This document shows positions 1-8,903 of a DNA stretch of 44,321 bases, one piece after another (the first letter of the stretch is position 1; each line of letters starts with the position of its first letter). The notes under the pieces were generated by a model, which saw only the letters and a list, made by a program, of their open reading frames with translations, was not told the DNA's origin and searched no databases. The stretch is taken from positions 1 through 44,321 of the forward strand of contig JAEENO010000033.1 of NCBI GenBank assembly GCA_016283755.1, written 5' to 3'. A program made the position numbers and the translations under genes. Origin of the DNA: Lachnospiraceae bacterium (GTDB taxonomy: Bacteria > Bacillota > Clostridia > Lachnospirales > Lachnospiraceae).

Positions 1-395
<395 letters not shown>

Positions 396-529
396 TCAAA
401 TGCAATGAATAGCGATGAATTGGAAGACGCATATCCAGAATCGACTACGTCGATGAATGCGTCGTGGCAGCACCCTGCTTCGCAGCATGCTGCATACTGT
501 GTGCAGTTTTTAAGGTATATACCTTATAT
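396..529 (+). other. 23S-tRNA spacer without 5S rRNA
   Basis: This spacer joins the 23S gene to tRNA-Asn. It contains small dyads (ATCGAC-tac-GTCGAT at 443-457, and CTGCA...TGCAG followed by T5 near 490-511) that could be RNA-processing stems or a weak terminator. The conserved 5S core (CCGAACACG-type string) is not seen here. No protein is supported. Confidence 0.6.
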
Positions 530-601
530 TCCTCAATAGCTCAGTGGTAGAGCACTCGGCTGTTAACCGAGGTGTCGTAGGTTCAAGCCCTACTTGGGGA
601 G
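530..601 (+). tRNA. tRNA-Asn (GTT)
   Basis: A complete cloverleaf: acceptor stem TCCTCAA (530-536) with TTGGGGA (594-600), G discriminator, D arm AGCTCAGTGGTAGAGC, anticodon loop CTGTTAACC with anticodon GTT, and T arm GTAGGTTCAAGCCCTAC. CCA is not encoded. It follows the rRNA genes and is probably co-transcribed with them. Confidence 0.97.
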
Positions 602-613
602 TTTCAAAAATGC

Positions 614-642
614 TTGACGCGATGAGGTTTATTATATATAAT
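614..642 (+). promoter_or_regulatory. Promoter for tRNA-Cys
   Basis: TTGACG (614-619), a 17-bp spacer and a perfect TATAAT (637-642). The predicted start near 649 gives a ~165-nt leader before tRNA-Cys. The leader holds only a short GC hairpin (CCCAAC...GTTGGG near 783-798). The 62-codon frame crossing it runs into the tRNA and is not believed to be a gene. Confidence 0.75.
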
Positions 643-815
643 CAAAATTGTGGTTGTTCTGTCTAACCGACAAGTTACGGCTTGTGTGGGGAAGACGCAC
701 ATTCGCTTCTCACTACGAGTGGGGAAGTCGCGCATTTAAAATCGCTTACGCGATAGAGCGCGACGTAATTATAAGGAATCCTCCCAACTTTGTTGGGCCC
801 CTCCTTCTAATATGT

Positions 816-886
816 GGTGCCATAGCCAAGTGGTAAGGCAAAGGTCTGCAACACCTCTATCCCCGGTTCAAATCCGGGTGGCACCT
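816..886 (+). tRNA. tRNA-Cys (GCA)
   Basis: A complete cloverleaf: acceptor GGTGCCA (816-822) with TGGCACC (879-885), U discriminator as usual for tRNA-Cys, anticodon GCA in loop CTGCAAC, and T arm CCCGGTTCAAATCCGGG. A rho-independent terminator follows directly, so it seems to be a separate transcription unit driven by the promoter at 614. Confidence 0.97.
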
Positions 887-889
887 TTT

Positions 890-918
890 CAAAGTTCCGA
901 ATAATCGGAACTTTTTTT
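890..918 (+). terminator. Rho-independent terminator after tRNA-Cys
   Basis: AAAGTTCCGA (891-900), loop ATAA, TCGGAACTTT, then a run of T residues. Ten-bp perfect stem. Confidence 0.92.
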
Positions 919-1024
919 ATGCCTTTAAATAGTTTTTATTTTATCCTCATCCCTTTAAACTATTATTAAAGTGTGTTATGCTTTATTTAGATGCGATAAA
1001 ATGGAATATGGGGGTTTTATTAAG

Positions 1025-2386
1025 ATGGCTTTTGGTAATAAGGGAAGCGCTGTTTTGATGACAGAAGGACCTATTGCGACTAAGATGGTACGATTTGCAA
1101 TACCTGTTTTTTGCAGTAATCTGTTTCAGCAGCTTTACAATACTATTGATGCGCTTATCGTCGGAAGATATGTAGGAGACGAGGCACTTGCATCGGTTAG
1201 TTCTTCCGGATCCTTCATCTTTATGATGGTAGGATTTATTTTTGGACTGTTTGCCGGTGCGGGCGTTATTGTATCGCAGGCATTTGGAGCGGGCGATAAG
1301 GACAAGGTCCAGAACGCTGTACATACGACGATGGCGCTCGGAATTATAGCGGGAGTTATCCTTACCGGAATAGGTATTGGATTTTCTCCGCAGATATTAA
1401 GGTGGATGAATACACCTGCTGATGTATTACCGAATTCCATCATTTATTTTAGAATTTACTTTGCGGGTTCTTTATTCCATGTAATGTATAATGCTTGTTC
1501 CGGAGTATTTCAGGCAGTAGGCGATTCGAAGCATCCGCTTATATATTTAATTGTATCATCTGTATCCAATGTAGTACTCGACCTTTTATTCGTTGCAGTA
1601 TTTAAGTGGGGAATCGCAGGAGCAGCAATAGCGACCTGCTTGTCACATGCTATAAGCTTCGTCCTTATATTCGGTAAGCTTATGCATAGCGACGATATCT
1701 TCAGAGTACACATTAAGAAGATTAGAATCCATAGAGAACTTGTGCGCCCGATTCTTAAGGTAGGAATTCCGTCGGGAGTACAGAACGCGGTAATTGGATT
1801 TGCTAATATAATAGTTCAGTCCAATATCAACAGTTTCGGTAAGCTTGCAATGGCAGGTTGCGGATCGTACTCTAAGCTTGAAGGATTCGTATTCTTACCG
1901 ATAACGAGCTTTTGTATGGCACTTACCACTTTTACCGGGCAGAATATCGGAGCCAATCGACTCGACAGAGCCAAGAAAGGTGCGTTATTCGGAATAATCA
2001 GCGCGGTAACCTGTGCAGAGCTTTTAGGATTTGTAATGTATGTATTCTGTCCGGGAATGATAGCGTGGTTCTCTTCGACACCTGAGACTATAGCATTCGG
2101 TGTACAGTGGGCAAGAACGACATCATTGTTCTTCTGTTTACTTGCGTTTTCACATGCATCCGCGGCAATTATGCGTGGAGCAGGTAAGTCCATTGTCCCA
2201 ATGGTAGTAATGCTTGCGTTCTGGTGTGTGGTCAGAGTTACATATATTACGATAATTACCCGGTACATCCCGAATATATCGGTTGTATTCTGGGCATATC
2301 CTCTTACCTGGGGACTTAGTTCAATCACATTTATGATATATCTTCTTTCCGGCAAGTGGCTTGTCGCAAAGAAAAAACTGGTATAG
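1025..2386 (+). CDS. MATE-family multidrug/sodium antiporter
   Basis: A 453-residue integral membrane protein with about 12 hydrophobic segments. It opens with a MATE-type N-terminus (TEGPIATKMVRFAIPVF, then LFQQLYNTIDALIVGRYVG), the hallmark of the NorM/DinF-like group that exports cationic drugs or metabolites using Na+ or H+. Length fits the family (440-470). The start at 1025 is preferred over an in-frame ATG at 971 because GGGGG at 1010-1014 is well spaced and the family N-terminus begins there. A possible promoter is TTAAAC/TATGCT at 955-982. The patB-like gene follows after 18 bp, so the two are probably one transcript. The substrate is unknown. Confidence 0.93.
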   Translation: MAFGNKGSAVLMTEGPIATKMVRFAIPVFCSNLFQQLYNTIDALIVGRYVGDEALASVSSSGSFIFMMVGFIFGLFAGAGVIVSQAFGAGDKDKVQNAVHTTMALGIIAGVILTGIGIGFSPQILRWMNTPADVLPNSIIYFRIYFAGSLFHVMYNACSGVFQAVGDSKHPLIYLIVSSVSNVVLDLLFVAVFKWGIAGAAIATCLSHAISFVLIFGKLMHSDDIFRVHIKKIRIHRELVRPILKVGIPSGVQNAVIGFANIIVQSNINSFGKLAMAGCGSYSKLEGFVFLPITSFCMALTTFTGQNIGANRLDRAKKGALFGIISAVTCAELLGFVMYVFCPGMIAWFSSTPETIAFGVQWARTTSLFFCLLAFSHASAAIMRGAGKSIVPMVVMLAFWCVVRVTYITIITRYIPNISVVFWAYPLTWGLSSITFMIYLLSGKWLVAKKKLV

Positions 2387-2404
2387 TAAGGAGACGACAG
2401 GTTT

Positions 2405-3580
2405 ATGAATTTTAAGAAAGAGATTAATCGCCTCGGAACCAACTCCGTTAAATGGGACCTTATGGCAGTTGAAGGAAAGCCTGAAGGAACAATCCCGATG
2501 TGGGTTGCCGATATGGATTTTGAGTGTCCGAAGGAAGTTAGAAAAGCTCTTAAAAGAATTGTTACAAAGAACGTTTACGGATACAGTTTTCAGCCTGACA
2601 GTTACTATGCAGCAGTTACTAACTGGTTTAAGAGACGCTATGACTTTGAATTTGCAAAAGAGCAGATAGTAACGACACCGGGAGTGGTAACAGCAGTAGG
2701 TGTAGCGGTCAGAGCTTTTACACAGCCCGGAGATGCAATTATTATTCAGAGACCTGTCTATTATCCATTCTCAATGATGATTGAGAAGAACGGCAGAAGA
2801 ATTGTTAACAACCCGCTTATGAATGTCGAAGGCCGTTATATAATGGATATCGAGGACTTTGAGCGTAAGATAGTAGAGAATAACGTCAAGATGTTCATTC
2901 TCTGCAACCCTCATAACCCTGTAGGCCGTGTATGGACTAAAGAAGAGCTTAGCGCAATCGCAGAAGTGTGCGAGAAATATGGCGTAATCGTAGTTTCCGA
3001 TGAGATTCATTGCGACTTTGTTCTTGATGGAAAAAAGCACCTGCCGTTTGCAATGATTAATGAGAAAGCAAGAGAATACACAATTACCTGTACGGCACCT
3101 TCTAAGACCTTTAACTTAGCGGGGTTACAGACATCGAATATAGTAATATTCAATAGAGACTTAAGAGAAGCATTTGCTGCGGAGACCGAAAGAATGTCGA
3201 TCGGAATGCTTAGCCCTATGGGAATTGCGGCATGTACCGCAGCATATGAGAGCGGCGAGAGCTGGCTTAAGGGACTTAAGAAAACCATCGAAGGAAACCG
3301 CGATTATATGAAGGCATATATTGAGGAGCATATCCCTGAGCTTACGATGTGCGACCTTGAAGGAACATATCTTGTATGGGTAGATATGTCAGGCCTTGCA
3401 ATGACTAACGATGAGTTAAAAGAGTTCATGGTTAAAAAAGTTAAAATCTGGGTGGACGATGGAGATATGTTCGGACCTGAAGGCGAGAATTTCGCGCGCT
3501 TTAACATAGCCTGTCCGAGAACAACCGTAGAAAGAGCATGTAAGCAGCTCGAAGAAGCCGTACTTGCGAAGATGAGATAG
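2405..3580 (+). CDS. PatB/MalY-type PLP-dependent C-S lyase (cystathionine beta-lyase-like aminotransferase)
   Basis: A 391-residue fold-type I PLP enzyme. It begins with the PatB/MalY signature TNSVKWDL...IPMWVADMDFECPKEV. It has the cofactor-binding NPHNPVGRVW stretch, SDEIHCDF with the PLP-pyridine Asp, and the Schiff-base lysine in SKTFNLAGLQ. Members cleave cystathionine, cysteine or related S-conjugates to pyruvate, ammonia and a thiol; some act as regulators (MalY). It acts in the cytoplasm. An AAGGAG site lies upstream. It sits 8 bp before the response regulator, which suggests co-transcription, but no functional link is evident. True aminotransferase activity cannot be excluded. Confidence 0.92.
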   Translation: MNFKKEINRLGTNSVKWDLMAVEGKPEGTIPMWVADMDFECPKEVRKALKRIVTKNVYGYSFQPDSYYAAVTNWFKRRYDFEFAKEQIVTTPGVVTAVGVAVRAFTQPGDAIIIQRPVYYPFSMMIEKNGRRIVNNPLMNVEGRYIMDIEDFERKIVENNVKMFILCNPHNPVGRVWTKEELSAIAEVCEKYGVIVVSDEIHCDFVLDGKKHLPFAMINEKAREYTITCTAPSKTFNLAGLQTSNIVIFNRDLREAFAAETERMSIGMLSPMGIAACTAAYESGESWLKGLKKTIEGNRDYMKAYIEEHIPELTMCDLEGTYLVWVDMSGLAMTNDELKEFMVKKVKIWVDDGDMFGPEGENFARFNIACPRTTVERACKQLEEAVLAKMR

Positions 3581-3587
3581 AACTTAC

Positions 3588-4289
3588 ATGAAAGAAGAAT
3601 TTCTTAAGATTGCAATTTGTGATGACAACCAAGCAGATATAGAATATGTGAAGCAGATGGCTACATCATGGGCAGAAGACAGAAGTGTTAAGATTAATAC
3701 GTTTGGTTCTGCCGAAGAGTTTTTGTTTCATTACGATGAGGAGAAGGATTATGATATCCTTCTTCTTGACGTTGAAATGGGTGAAATTGATGGAGTAACC
3801 ATGGCAAAGAAGATAAGGAGCGGAAACGATACCGTACAAATTGTATTTATAACAGGTTATTCCGATTATATTGCAGACGGTTACGACGTTGCAGCGCTTC
3901 ATTATTTGCTTAAGCCCGTAAAAAAGGATCAGTTATTCAAAGTTCTTGACAGGGCGGTTGAGAATCTTAAGAAAAATGAGAAAGAGATTATTATTAAGAA
4001 CGCCGGGGAAATATATGTTATTCCAATAAATGAGATTAAATATGTGGAAGTGCGGCAAAACTACATAACAATACACGGAAAGCAGGACATAACCAATAAG
4101 CAGACACTTCAAGCGTTTGCAAAAGAGCTTGACGATAGGTTTTACAAACTTGGCCGGTCGTACATCATTAACCTTAACTATATAAGGCGAATTACAAGAA
4201 CGGAAGCAGTTTTAAGTACCGGAGAAGAGATTCCGCTTCCGCGTGGAGTATATGATGGCTTAAATAGGGCAATAATAGACAGGGTGTAA
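3588..4289 (+). CDS. LytTR-family response regulator (AgrA/VirR type)
   Basis: 233 residues. The N-terminal receiver domain (1-120) has the acidic pair D12/D13, phospho-acceptor D61 in LLLDVEMGEIDG, and the conserved K109 in LLKPV. The C-terminal LytTR DNA-binding domain (~133-233) has the expected FYKLGRSYIINLNYI block. Such regulators bind paired imperfect direct repeats near promoters of bacteriocin, quorum-sensing or export genes. The gene lies 7 bp after the C-S lyase and 3 bp before the kinase, so the two-component pair is translationally linked. The likely targets are the two ABC genes downstream; that is inference from adjacency. Confidence 0.93.
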   Translation: MKEEFLKIAICDDNQADIEYVKQMATSWAEDRSVKINTFGSAEEFLFHYDEEKDYDILLLDVEMGEIDGVTMAKKIRSGNDTVQIVFITGYSDYIADGYDVAALHYLLKPVKKDQLFKVLDRAVENLKKNEKEIIIKNAGEIYVIPINEIKYVEVRQNYITIHGKQDITNKQTLQAFAKELDDRFYKLGRSYIINLNYIRRITRTEAVLSTGEEIPLPRGVYDGLNRAIIDRV

Positions 4290-4292
4290 AAA

Positions 4293-4955
4293 ATGAGTTT
4301 GTTTAAGAAAAGGGAAGAGGAGCGCATCGATGCATATCAGCGCGAGCTTATTAATACACATTATGTAGAAGTTGACAACATGTATAAAAAGATGCGAGGC
4401 TGGAGACATGATTACAGAAATCATATTCAGGTGTTAAAAGCGTATGCATCTACAGGTGATATAGAGGCAATCAAAGCGTATCTTGATGAACTTGACAGAG
4501 ACCTTTCAACGGTAGATATGGTTGTTAAGACAGGTAATCCGATGGCGGATGCAATCCTTAACAGTAAGATATCTTTAGCTAAAAGTAAAGGGATAGAAGT
4601 GCATGCAGATGCGCATATTCCGCTTAAACTGACCACACCGGATATCGATCTTTGCGTAATAATCGGAAATCTATTTGATAATGCAATAGAAGCAAGCATG
4701 AAGTTACCGGAAGATAAGCGCATGATTCGAATATATATGAATATGAAGAATACGCAGTTATATATATCGTTTACCAATTTTACTGCAGTAGGTAAGCTTG
4801 AGAAAGTTGGAAAAGTATTTAAGACAACCAAGGGAGAAGGACATGGCCTTGGTCTTGTTAGAATAGATAATATTATAGAGCGACTCGGAGGGTACTTAAG
4901 CCGAAACTCCGAAGAAGGAGCTTTTACTACGGAAATACTTATTCCGCAAAAGTAA
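4293..4955 (+). CDS. GHKL (AgrC-like) sensor histidine kinase core lacking membrane domain
   Basis: 220 residues, holding only the kinase part of an AgrC/ComD-type protein: H-box RHDYRNHIQ with H39, N-box NLFDNAIEA (126-134) and G-box KGEGHGLGL (180-188) of the GHKL ATPase. Family members usually have 5-7 N-terminal membrane segments (total ~400-450 aa); here there are none, only a charged helix at residues 1-35. An AGGGTG site overlaps the end of the response-regulator gene. Either it is a soluble kinase that senses a cytoplasmic signal or partner, or the sensor part was lost. The catalytic motifs look intact. Confidence 0.9.
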   Translation: MSLFKKREEERIDAYQRELINTHYVEVDNMYKKMRGWRHDYRNHIQVLKAYASTGDIEAIKAYLDELDRDLSTVDMVVKTGNPMADAILNSKISLAKSKGIEVHADAHIPLKLTTPDIDLCVIIGNLFDNAIEASMKLPEDKRMIRIYMNMKNTQLYISFTNFTAVGKLEKVGKVFKTTKGEGHGLGLVRIDNIIERLGGYLSRNSEEGAFTTEILIPQK

Positions 4956-4977
4956 TATACAATTTGTCACCGAAAAT

Positions 4978-5016
4978 AAGCGATTCGTCCCCAAAGAGAA
5001 AAAAGACGAATCGCTT
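4978..5016 (+). repeat. 12-bp perfect inverted repeat between kinase and ABC genes
   Basis: AAGCGATTCGTC (4978-4989) pairs perfectly with GACGAATCGCTT (5005-5016) around a 15-nt A-rich loop. It is followed by TTGTTAT, too few T residues for a strong terminator. It sits in the 95-bp gap before the ABC gene. Possible roles are a partial terminator or mRNA-processing stem that sets the ratio of kinase to transporter, or a protein-binding dyad. Confidence 0.75.
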
Positions 5017-5050
5017 TGTTATACTTATACTTGAAGAGGGGGGCTTAAAA

Positions 5051-6868
5051 ATGGCGAAAGAGAATAATACGCGGCCGAAATATAATCTTTTTAGTAATAT
5101 GCGGTTTATGATTTCTATTGCTAACAAGGTTTCAAAAAGTATAGTAATATATTCAATTGTTATTGCGGGGCTTACTGTAGCATTAAATCTTACAGAATTA
5201 TATGTGGCACCATATGTTATAGAGAAGGTAGAGAATAAGGTTCCGATAACTGAACTGATAATCACTATTGCGGTATTTGCAGGAGCACTTCTTGTATTGA
5301 AAACGGCAAAGGGATACTTAGCGGAATTATGCTTATACGGACGAATCTCTGCAAGAAGTGTTCTTATTGAACGGATTAATACCAAGGCTAATACAACATC
5401 ATATATTAATACGCTTAAGATGCAATTCAAGGATTTAAAAGGAAAAGCGATGGATGCAACGTACAGTAACCAGAGGGCAACCGAGCATATATATACGACA
5501 ATGACATCCATTCTTACCAACCTGATGGGATTTGCAATATACCTTGCGCTTTTATCAAATGTAAATATCGTACTGATGGGAGTTGTTATTGTTACATCTA
5601 TTATAAGTTATCTTGTTTCGCGAAAGACAGATGCATGGAGATATAATCATCGAGATGAAGAATCAGAACTGTTTGATAAGATAATTTATATCAAAGGAAT
5701 GGCGTATGACACTGAATTTGCAAAAGATGTAAGGATATTCGGCCTTTCTTCCTGGATAAAAGATATATATGCGGGGCTTATTAAGGCGTATGAAGCGTTT
5801 TACAGCAAAGTGGAAGGCTACAAGATGATAGGCAGCATTTGCGATTGTCTGTTAAGCATACTAAGAAACGTTATAGCATACATCTATCTTATTAATATGG
5901 TATTACATGGAAGTATAAGCGTACCGGAGTTTCTTCTGTATTTTACTGCAGTAAGCGGATTTACAGCATGGACATCAGATATACTTAAGGAGTTTTCGAC
6001 AGCATACAAAGAAAGCCTCGATATTAGTTCTGTGCGCGAGTTCCTTGATTATCCTGAAGTCTATAGATTCGAAGGGGGAGTTTCTATACCGGAAGTTGCG
6101 GAAGGGTATGAGATTAAGCTTGAAGAGGTAAGTTTCAAGTATGAAGACGCGAAAGATTATACCATTAAGCAAATCAATTTGATTTTAAAGCCGGGAGAAA
6201 AGCTTGCGGTTGTAGGACTTAACGGAGCGGGAAAAACTACTTTGATTAAGATTATGTGCGGACTTTTAGATCCTACCGAAGGAAAAGTGCTTCTTAACGG
6301 GATTGATATACGAGAGTTTAATCGAAGAGAGTATTATAAGCTGTTTTCTACGGTGTTTCAGACATCAGAAGTTATAGATATATCCGTTGCGGAAAATATA
6401 TCGCAGGAGATGGAAGAAATAGATAGGGATAGAGTTAGAGATGTTTTGCAATTGGCGGGCCTTACAGAGAAGATAGAAGAATTGAAAGATGGAATTGACA
6501 CAAAGCTCGGACATAAAGTCTGGGACGACGGAGTTGAACTTTCAGGAGGACAGACGCAGAGACTCTTACTTGCGAGAGCGCTTTATCGTAATGCACCGTT
6601 ACTAATACTGGACGAGCCTACTGCAGCATTAGATCCGCTTGCAGAAAACGATATCTATATGAAATATAATGAGATGACCAAGAATAAGTCTTCTGTATTT
6701 GTTTCGCATAGATTGGCATCAACCAGGTTCTGCGACAGAATTATCTTTATAGGTGACGGTATAATTAAAGAAGAAGGAACCCATGACGAACTGATGAAGC
6801 TTAACGGAGCTTATGCGGAATTATTCGAGGTTCAGAGTAGATATTATAGAGAGGGGAGGGATTTCTAG
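5051..6868 (+). CDS. ABC transporter, fused membrane and ATPase domains (half-transporter A)
   Basis: 605 residues. The N-terminal ABC-exporter membrane domain (about 30-330) has several hydrophobic helices. The ATPase domain (about 355-600) has Walker A GLNGAGKTT, Q-loop STVFQTS, signature LSGGQTQR, Walker B LLILDEPTAALDP and switch histidine in VSHR. The ATG at 5051 is chosen because AGAGGGGGG precedes it at the right spacing; an upstream in-frame ATG at 4964 would run through the hairpin and lacks a ribosome site. The next gene starts 1 bp after this stop and is also a half-transporter, so a heterodimer is likely. Placement after the LytTR/GHKL pair suggests export of, or resistance to, a peptide or drug. 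Substrate unknown. Confidence 0.92.
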   Translation: MAKENNTRPKYNLFSNMRFMISIANKVSKSIVIYSIVIAGLTVALNLTELYVAPYVIEKVENKVPITELIITIAVFAGALLVLKTAKGYLAELCLYGRISARSVLIERINTKANTTSYINTLKMQFKDLKGKAMDATYSNQRATEHIYTTMTSILTNLMGFAIYLALLSNVNIVLMGVVIVTSIISYLVSRKTDAWRYNHRDEESELFDKIIYIKGMAYDTEFAKDVRIFGLSSWIKDIYAGLIKAYEAFYSKVEGYKMIGSICDCLLSILRNVIAYIYLINMVLHGSISVPEFLLYFTAVSGFTAWTSDILKEFSTAYKESLDISSVREFLDYPEVYRFEGGVSIPEVAEGYEIKLEEVSFKYEDAKDYTIKQINLILKPGEKLAVVGLNGAGKTTLIKIMCGLLDPTEGKVLLNGIDIREFNRREYYKLFSTVFQTSEVIDISVAENISQEMEEIDRDRVRDVLQLAGLTEKIEELKDGIDTKLGHKVWDDGVELSGGQTQRLLLARALYRNAPLLILDEPTAALDPLAENDIYMKYNEMTKNKSSVFVSHRLASTRFCDRIIFIGDGIIKEEGTHDELMKLNGAYAELFEVQSRYYREGRDF

Positions 6869-6869
6869 T

Positions 6870-8750
6870 ATGGAAGAAAAGAATGCAAAGTCATTGTTTG
6901 AAGGACTTAAGCTGTTTGTAAGAGCAATCAAAGCTGCGCACACAATAGAGCGGAAGTTTTTTCCGGCAATGTTTTCGGCAGATATATTAAATGCGTTGAC
7001 GCCTTATGTAGTTATTTATTTTTCGTCACTCATACTAAATGAACTCTCATCAGATAAGAGACCGGAATACTTATGGAAGCTTGTTATACTTACGGTTACA
7101 ATAAGCGGAGGATTATCTATAGTCGGAGCGATACTTAAGCATATGAAGACTAAGTATCGTGAGGTATTTTTATTTAATTACAGGCGATTATATATTAATA
7201 AAGCCTTTGATATGGATTATGAAGACGTATCAAATCAAGAGACCTTTGATTTGTTATCAAAGATTTCTCAGGCTGAGAATTGGGCAGGCTGGGGATTTGA
7301 AAATGTAATTCGTACATTTTCAGGACTTACGAGATCAATAACCGGAATTATAGGCGCTTTTTCATTAACAATAAGCCTGTTTTTTATAAAAGCTCCCGCC
7401 GGTAATCCATCATTGCAATTCCTTAATACCCCTTTATTTATGCTTTTATTCTTTGCATTAATGATAGGACTAAGTGTGATTGCAGGTAAGCTTGTCGGTT
7501 ATTGTGATGCATGTAGCGCTAAATTGGCAGAAAGTGCTACGCTCGGTAACAGGATATTCGGATATTTCGGTTTTTTTAGCAGGTCAAAAAGAGATGTCGA
7601 TGTCAGAATGTATGACCAGAGCAGAATCATGAATTACTATTTCAATAATGACGAGTATAATGCTTTTTCAATTAACGGTCCTTTCGCGAAGCTTGCCAAG
7701 GGGAAGGGTGGAATATGCATAGGAACTGCCCAGGGACTTTCTGCTATACTTACAGGATGTGTATACTTATTCACTTGTCTTAAAGCGATAGCTGGTGCGT
7801 TCGGAATAGGCTCAATTATGCGATATGTAGGTGCTGCTACACAGTTTTCCTTATATATGGCAGATTTTGTAACGAGTGTATCCGATATAAGGAATAATGC
7901 ACCGTTTTTAGAGAATTGCTTTAAATATCTGGATAAGCCCAATCATATGTATAAAGGATCTCTTACAACAGAGAAGAGAGCCGACCGTAATTATGATGTG
8001 GAGTTTAAAGATGTGTCGTTTAAATATCCGGGAACAGATACGTGGGCATTAAGACATGTCAATGTTAGGTTTAAAGTTGGAAAACGTCTTGCGGTAGTAG
8101 GCGAGAATGGTTCCGGCAAGACGACATTTATTAAGTTATTGTGTAGACTTTACGATCCGCAGGAGGGAGAGATTCTTCTTAACGGAATAGATATTAAGAA
8201 ATACGACTATAAGGATTATATAGATATATTCTCTGTTGTATTTCAGGATTATGTGCTTATGTCACAGCCTATTGCAGATAATGTCGCGGGAACAGATAAG
8301 TACGATGTAAAGAGAGTTACGAAAGCATTAAATGATGCCGGATTTTCAGAGCGATTATCGACTATGCCTAACGGAATCAATACTTTAATATATAAGAATT
8401 ACGGAGAAAGCGGAGTAGAACTTTCAGGAGGAGAGGAGCAGAAGGTTGCAATTGCAAGGGCTTTATATAAAGACGGTCCGTTCCTTATCCTTGACGAGCC
8501 GACGGCGGCGCTCGATCCTATAGCAGAGGCGGATATCTATTCGCATCTTAATTCGATAGTAGGTGATAGAACAGCGATTTACATAAGCCATAGATTATCA
8601 TCGTGCAGATTCTGTGATGAGATAATGGTATTTGATAAGGGAGAGATTGTTGAAACGGGAACTCATGAGGAGTTGTTGGAGAATAATAGAGGCAAGTACT
8701 ATGAATTATGGAATGTACAGGCTAAGCACTATGTAGAGGCAGCAGGATAG
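6870..8750 (+). CDS. ABC transporter, fused membrane and ATPase domains (half-transporter B)
   Basis: 626 residues, same architecture as its neighbour. The membrane domain occupies about 20-385. The ATPase has Walker A GENGSGKTT, signature ELSGGEEQKVAIA, Walker B FLILDEPTAALDP and switch histidine ISHR. The start at 6870 is preferred over ATG 6813 because GAGGGGAGGG (6851-6860) is properly spaced and the upstream frame overlaps the preceding gene. Both ATPase sites appear catalytically competent, so the heterodimer would not be of the degenerate-site type. A strong terminator follows at 8771, closing the operon. Confidence 0.92.
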   Translation: MEEKNAKSLFEGLKLFVRAIKAAHTIERKFFPAMFSADILNALTPYVVIYFSSLILNELSSDKRPEYLWKLVILTVTISGGLSIVGAILKHMKTKYREVFLFNYRRLYINKAFDMDYEDVSNQETFDLLSKISQAENWAGWGFENVIRTFSGLTRSITGIIGAFSLTISLFFIKAPAGNPSLQFLNTPLFMLLFFALMIGLSVIAGKLVGYCDACSAKLAESATLGNRIFGYFGFFSRSKRDVDVRMYDQSRIMNYYFNNDEYNAFSINGPFAKLAKGKGGICIGTAQGLSAILTGCVYLFTCLKAIAGAFGIGSIMRYVGAATQFSLYMADFVTSVSDIRNNAPFLENCFKYLDKPNHMYKGSLTTEKRADRNYDVEFKDVSFKYPGTDTWALRHVNVRFKVGKRLAVVGENGSGKTTFIKLLCRLYDPQEGEILLNGIDIKKYDYKDYIDIFSVVFQDYVLMSQPIADNVAGTDKYDVKRVTKALNDAGFSERLSTMPNGINTLIYKNYGESGVELSGGEEQKVAIARALYKDGPFLILDEPTAALDPIAEADIYSHLNSIVGDRTAIYISHRLSSCRFCDEIMVFDKGEIVETGTHEELLENNRGKYYELWNVQAKHYVEAAG

Positions 8751-8770
8751 AGAGAATAGAAGAATTACTA

Positions 8771-8799
8771 AAGGAAGACCGTCGTGGTCTTCCTTTTTT
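8771..8799 (+). terminator. Rho-independent terminator of the ABC operon
   Basis: AAGGAAGACC - GTCGT - GGTCTTCCTT followed by TTTT. Ten-bp perfect stem with a 5-nt loop. Confidence 0.93.
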
Positions 8800-8823
8800 A
8801 TGTGATAAGAATATGTAATACTG

Positions 8824-8852
8824 TTGACAGAAAGCGAAAGTACAGGTATTCT
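8824..8852 (+). promoter_or_regulatory. Promoter of membrane GGDEF gene
   Basis: Perfect -35 TTGACA (8824-8829), 17-bp spacer, -10 TATTCT (8847-8852), about 50 bp before the GGDEF protein start. Confidence 0.7.
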
Positions 8853-8903
8853 GTTGATAATAGCAATTATTTAACAAGGTGTCATTGAGTAATTAGTTTC
8901 ATT

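Noticed and set aside
648-836. 62-codon open frame before tRNA-Cys
   Set aside because: It runs into the tRNA gene, has no ribosome site and lies in the leader of a tRNA transcript.
1816-2442. 208-codon minus-strand frame opposite the MATE gene
   Set aside because: Shadow of the real gene; no family features, no ribosome site.
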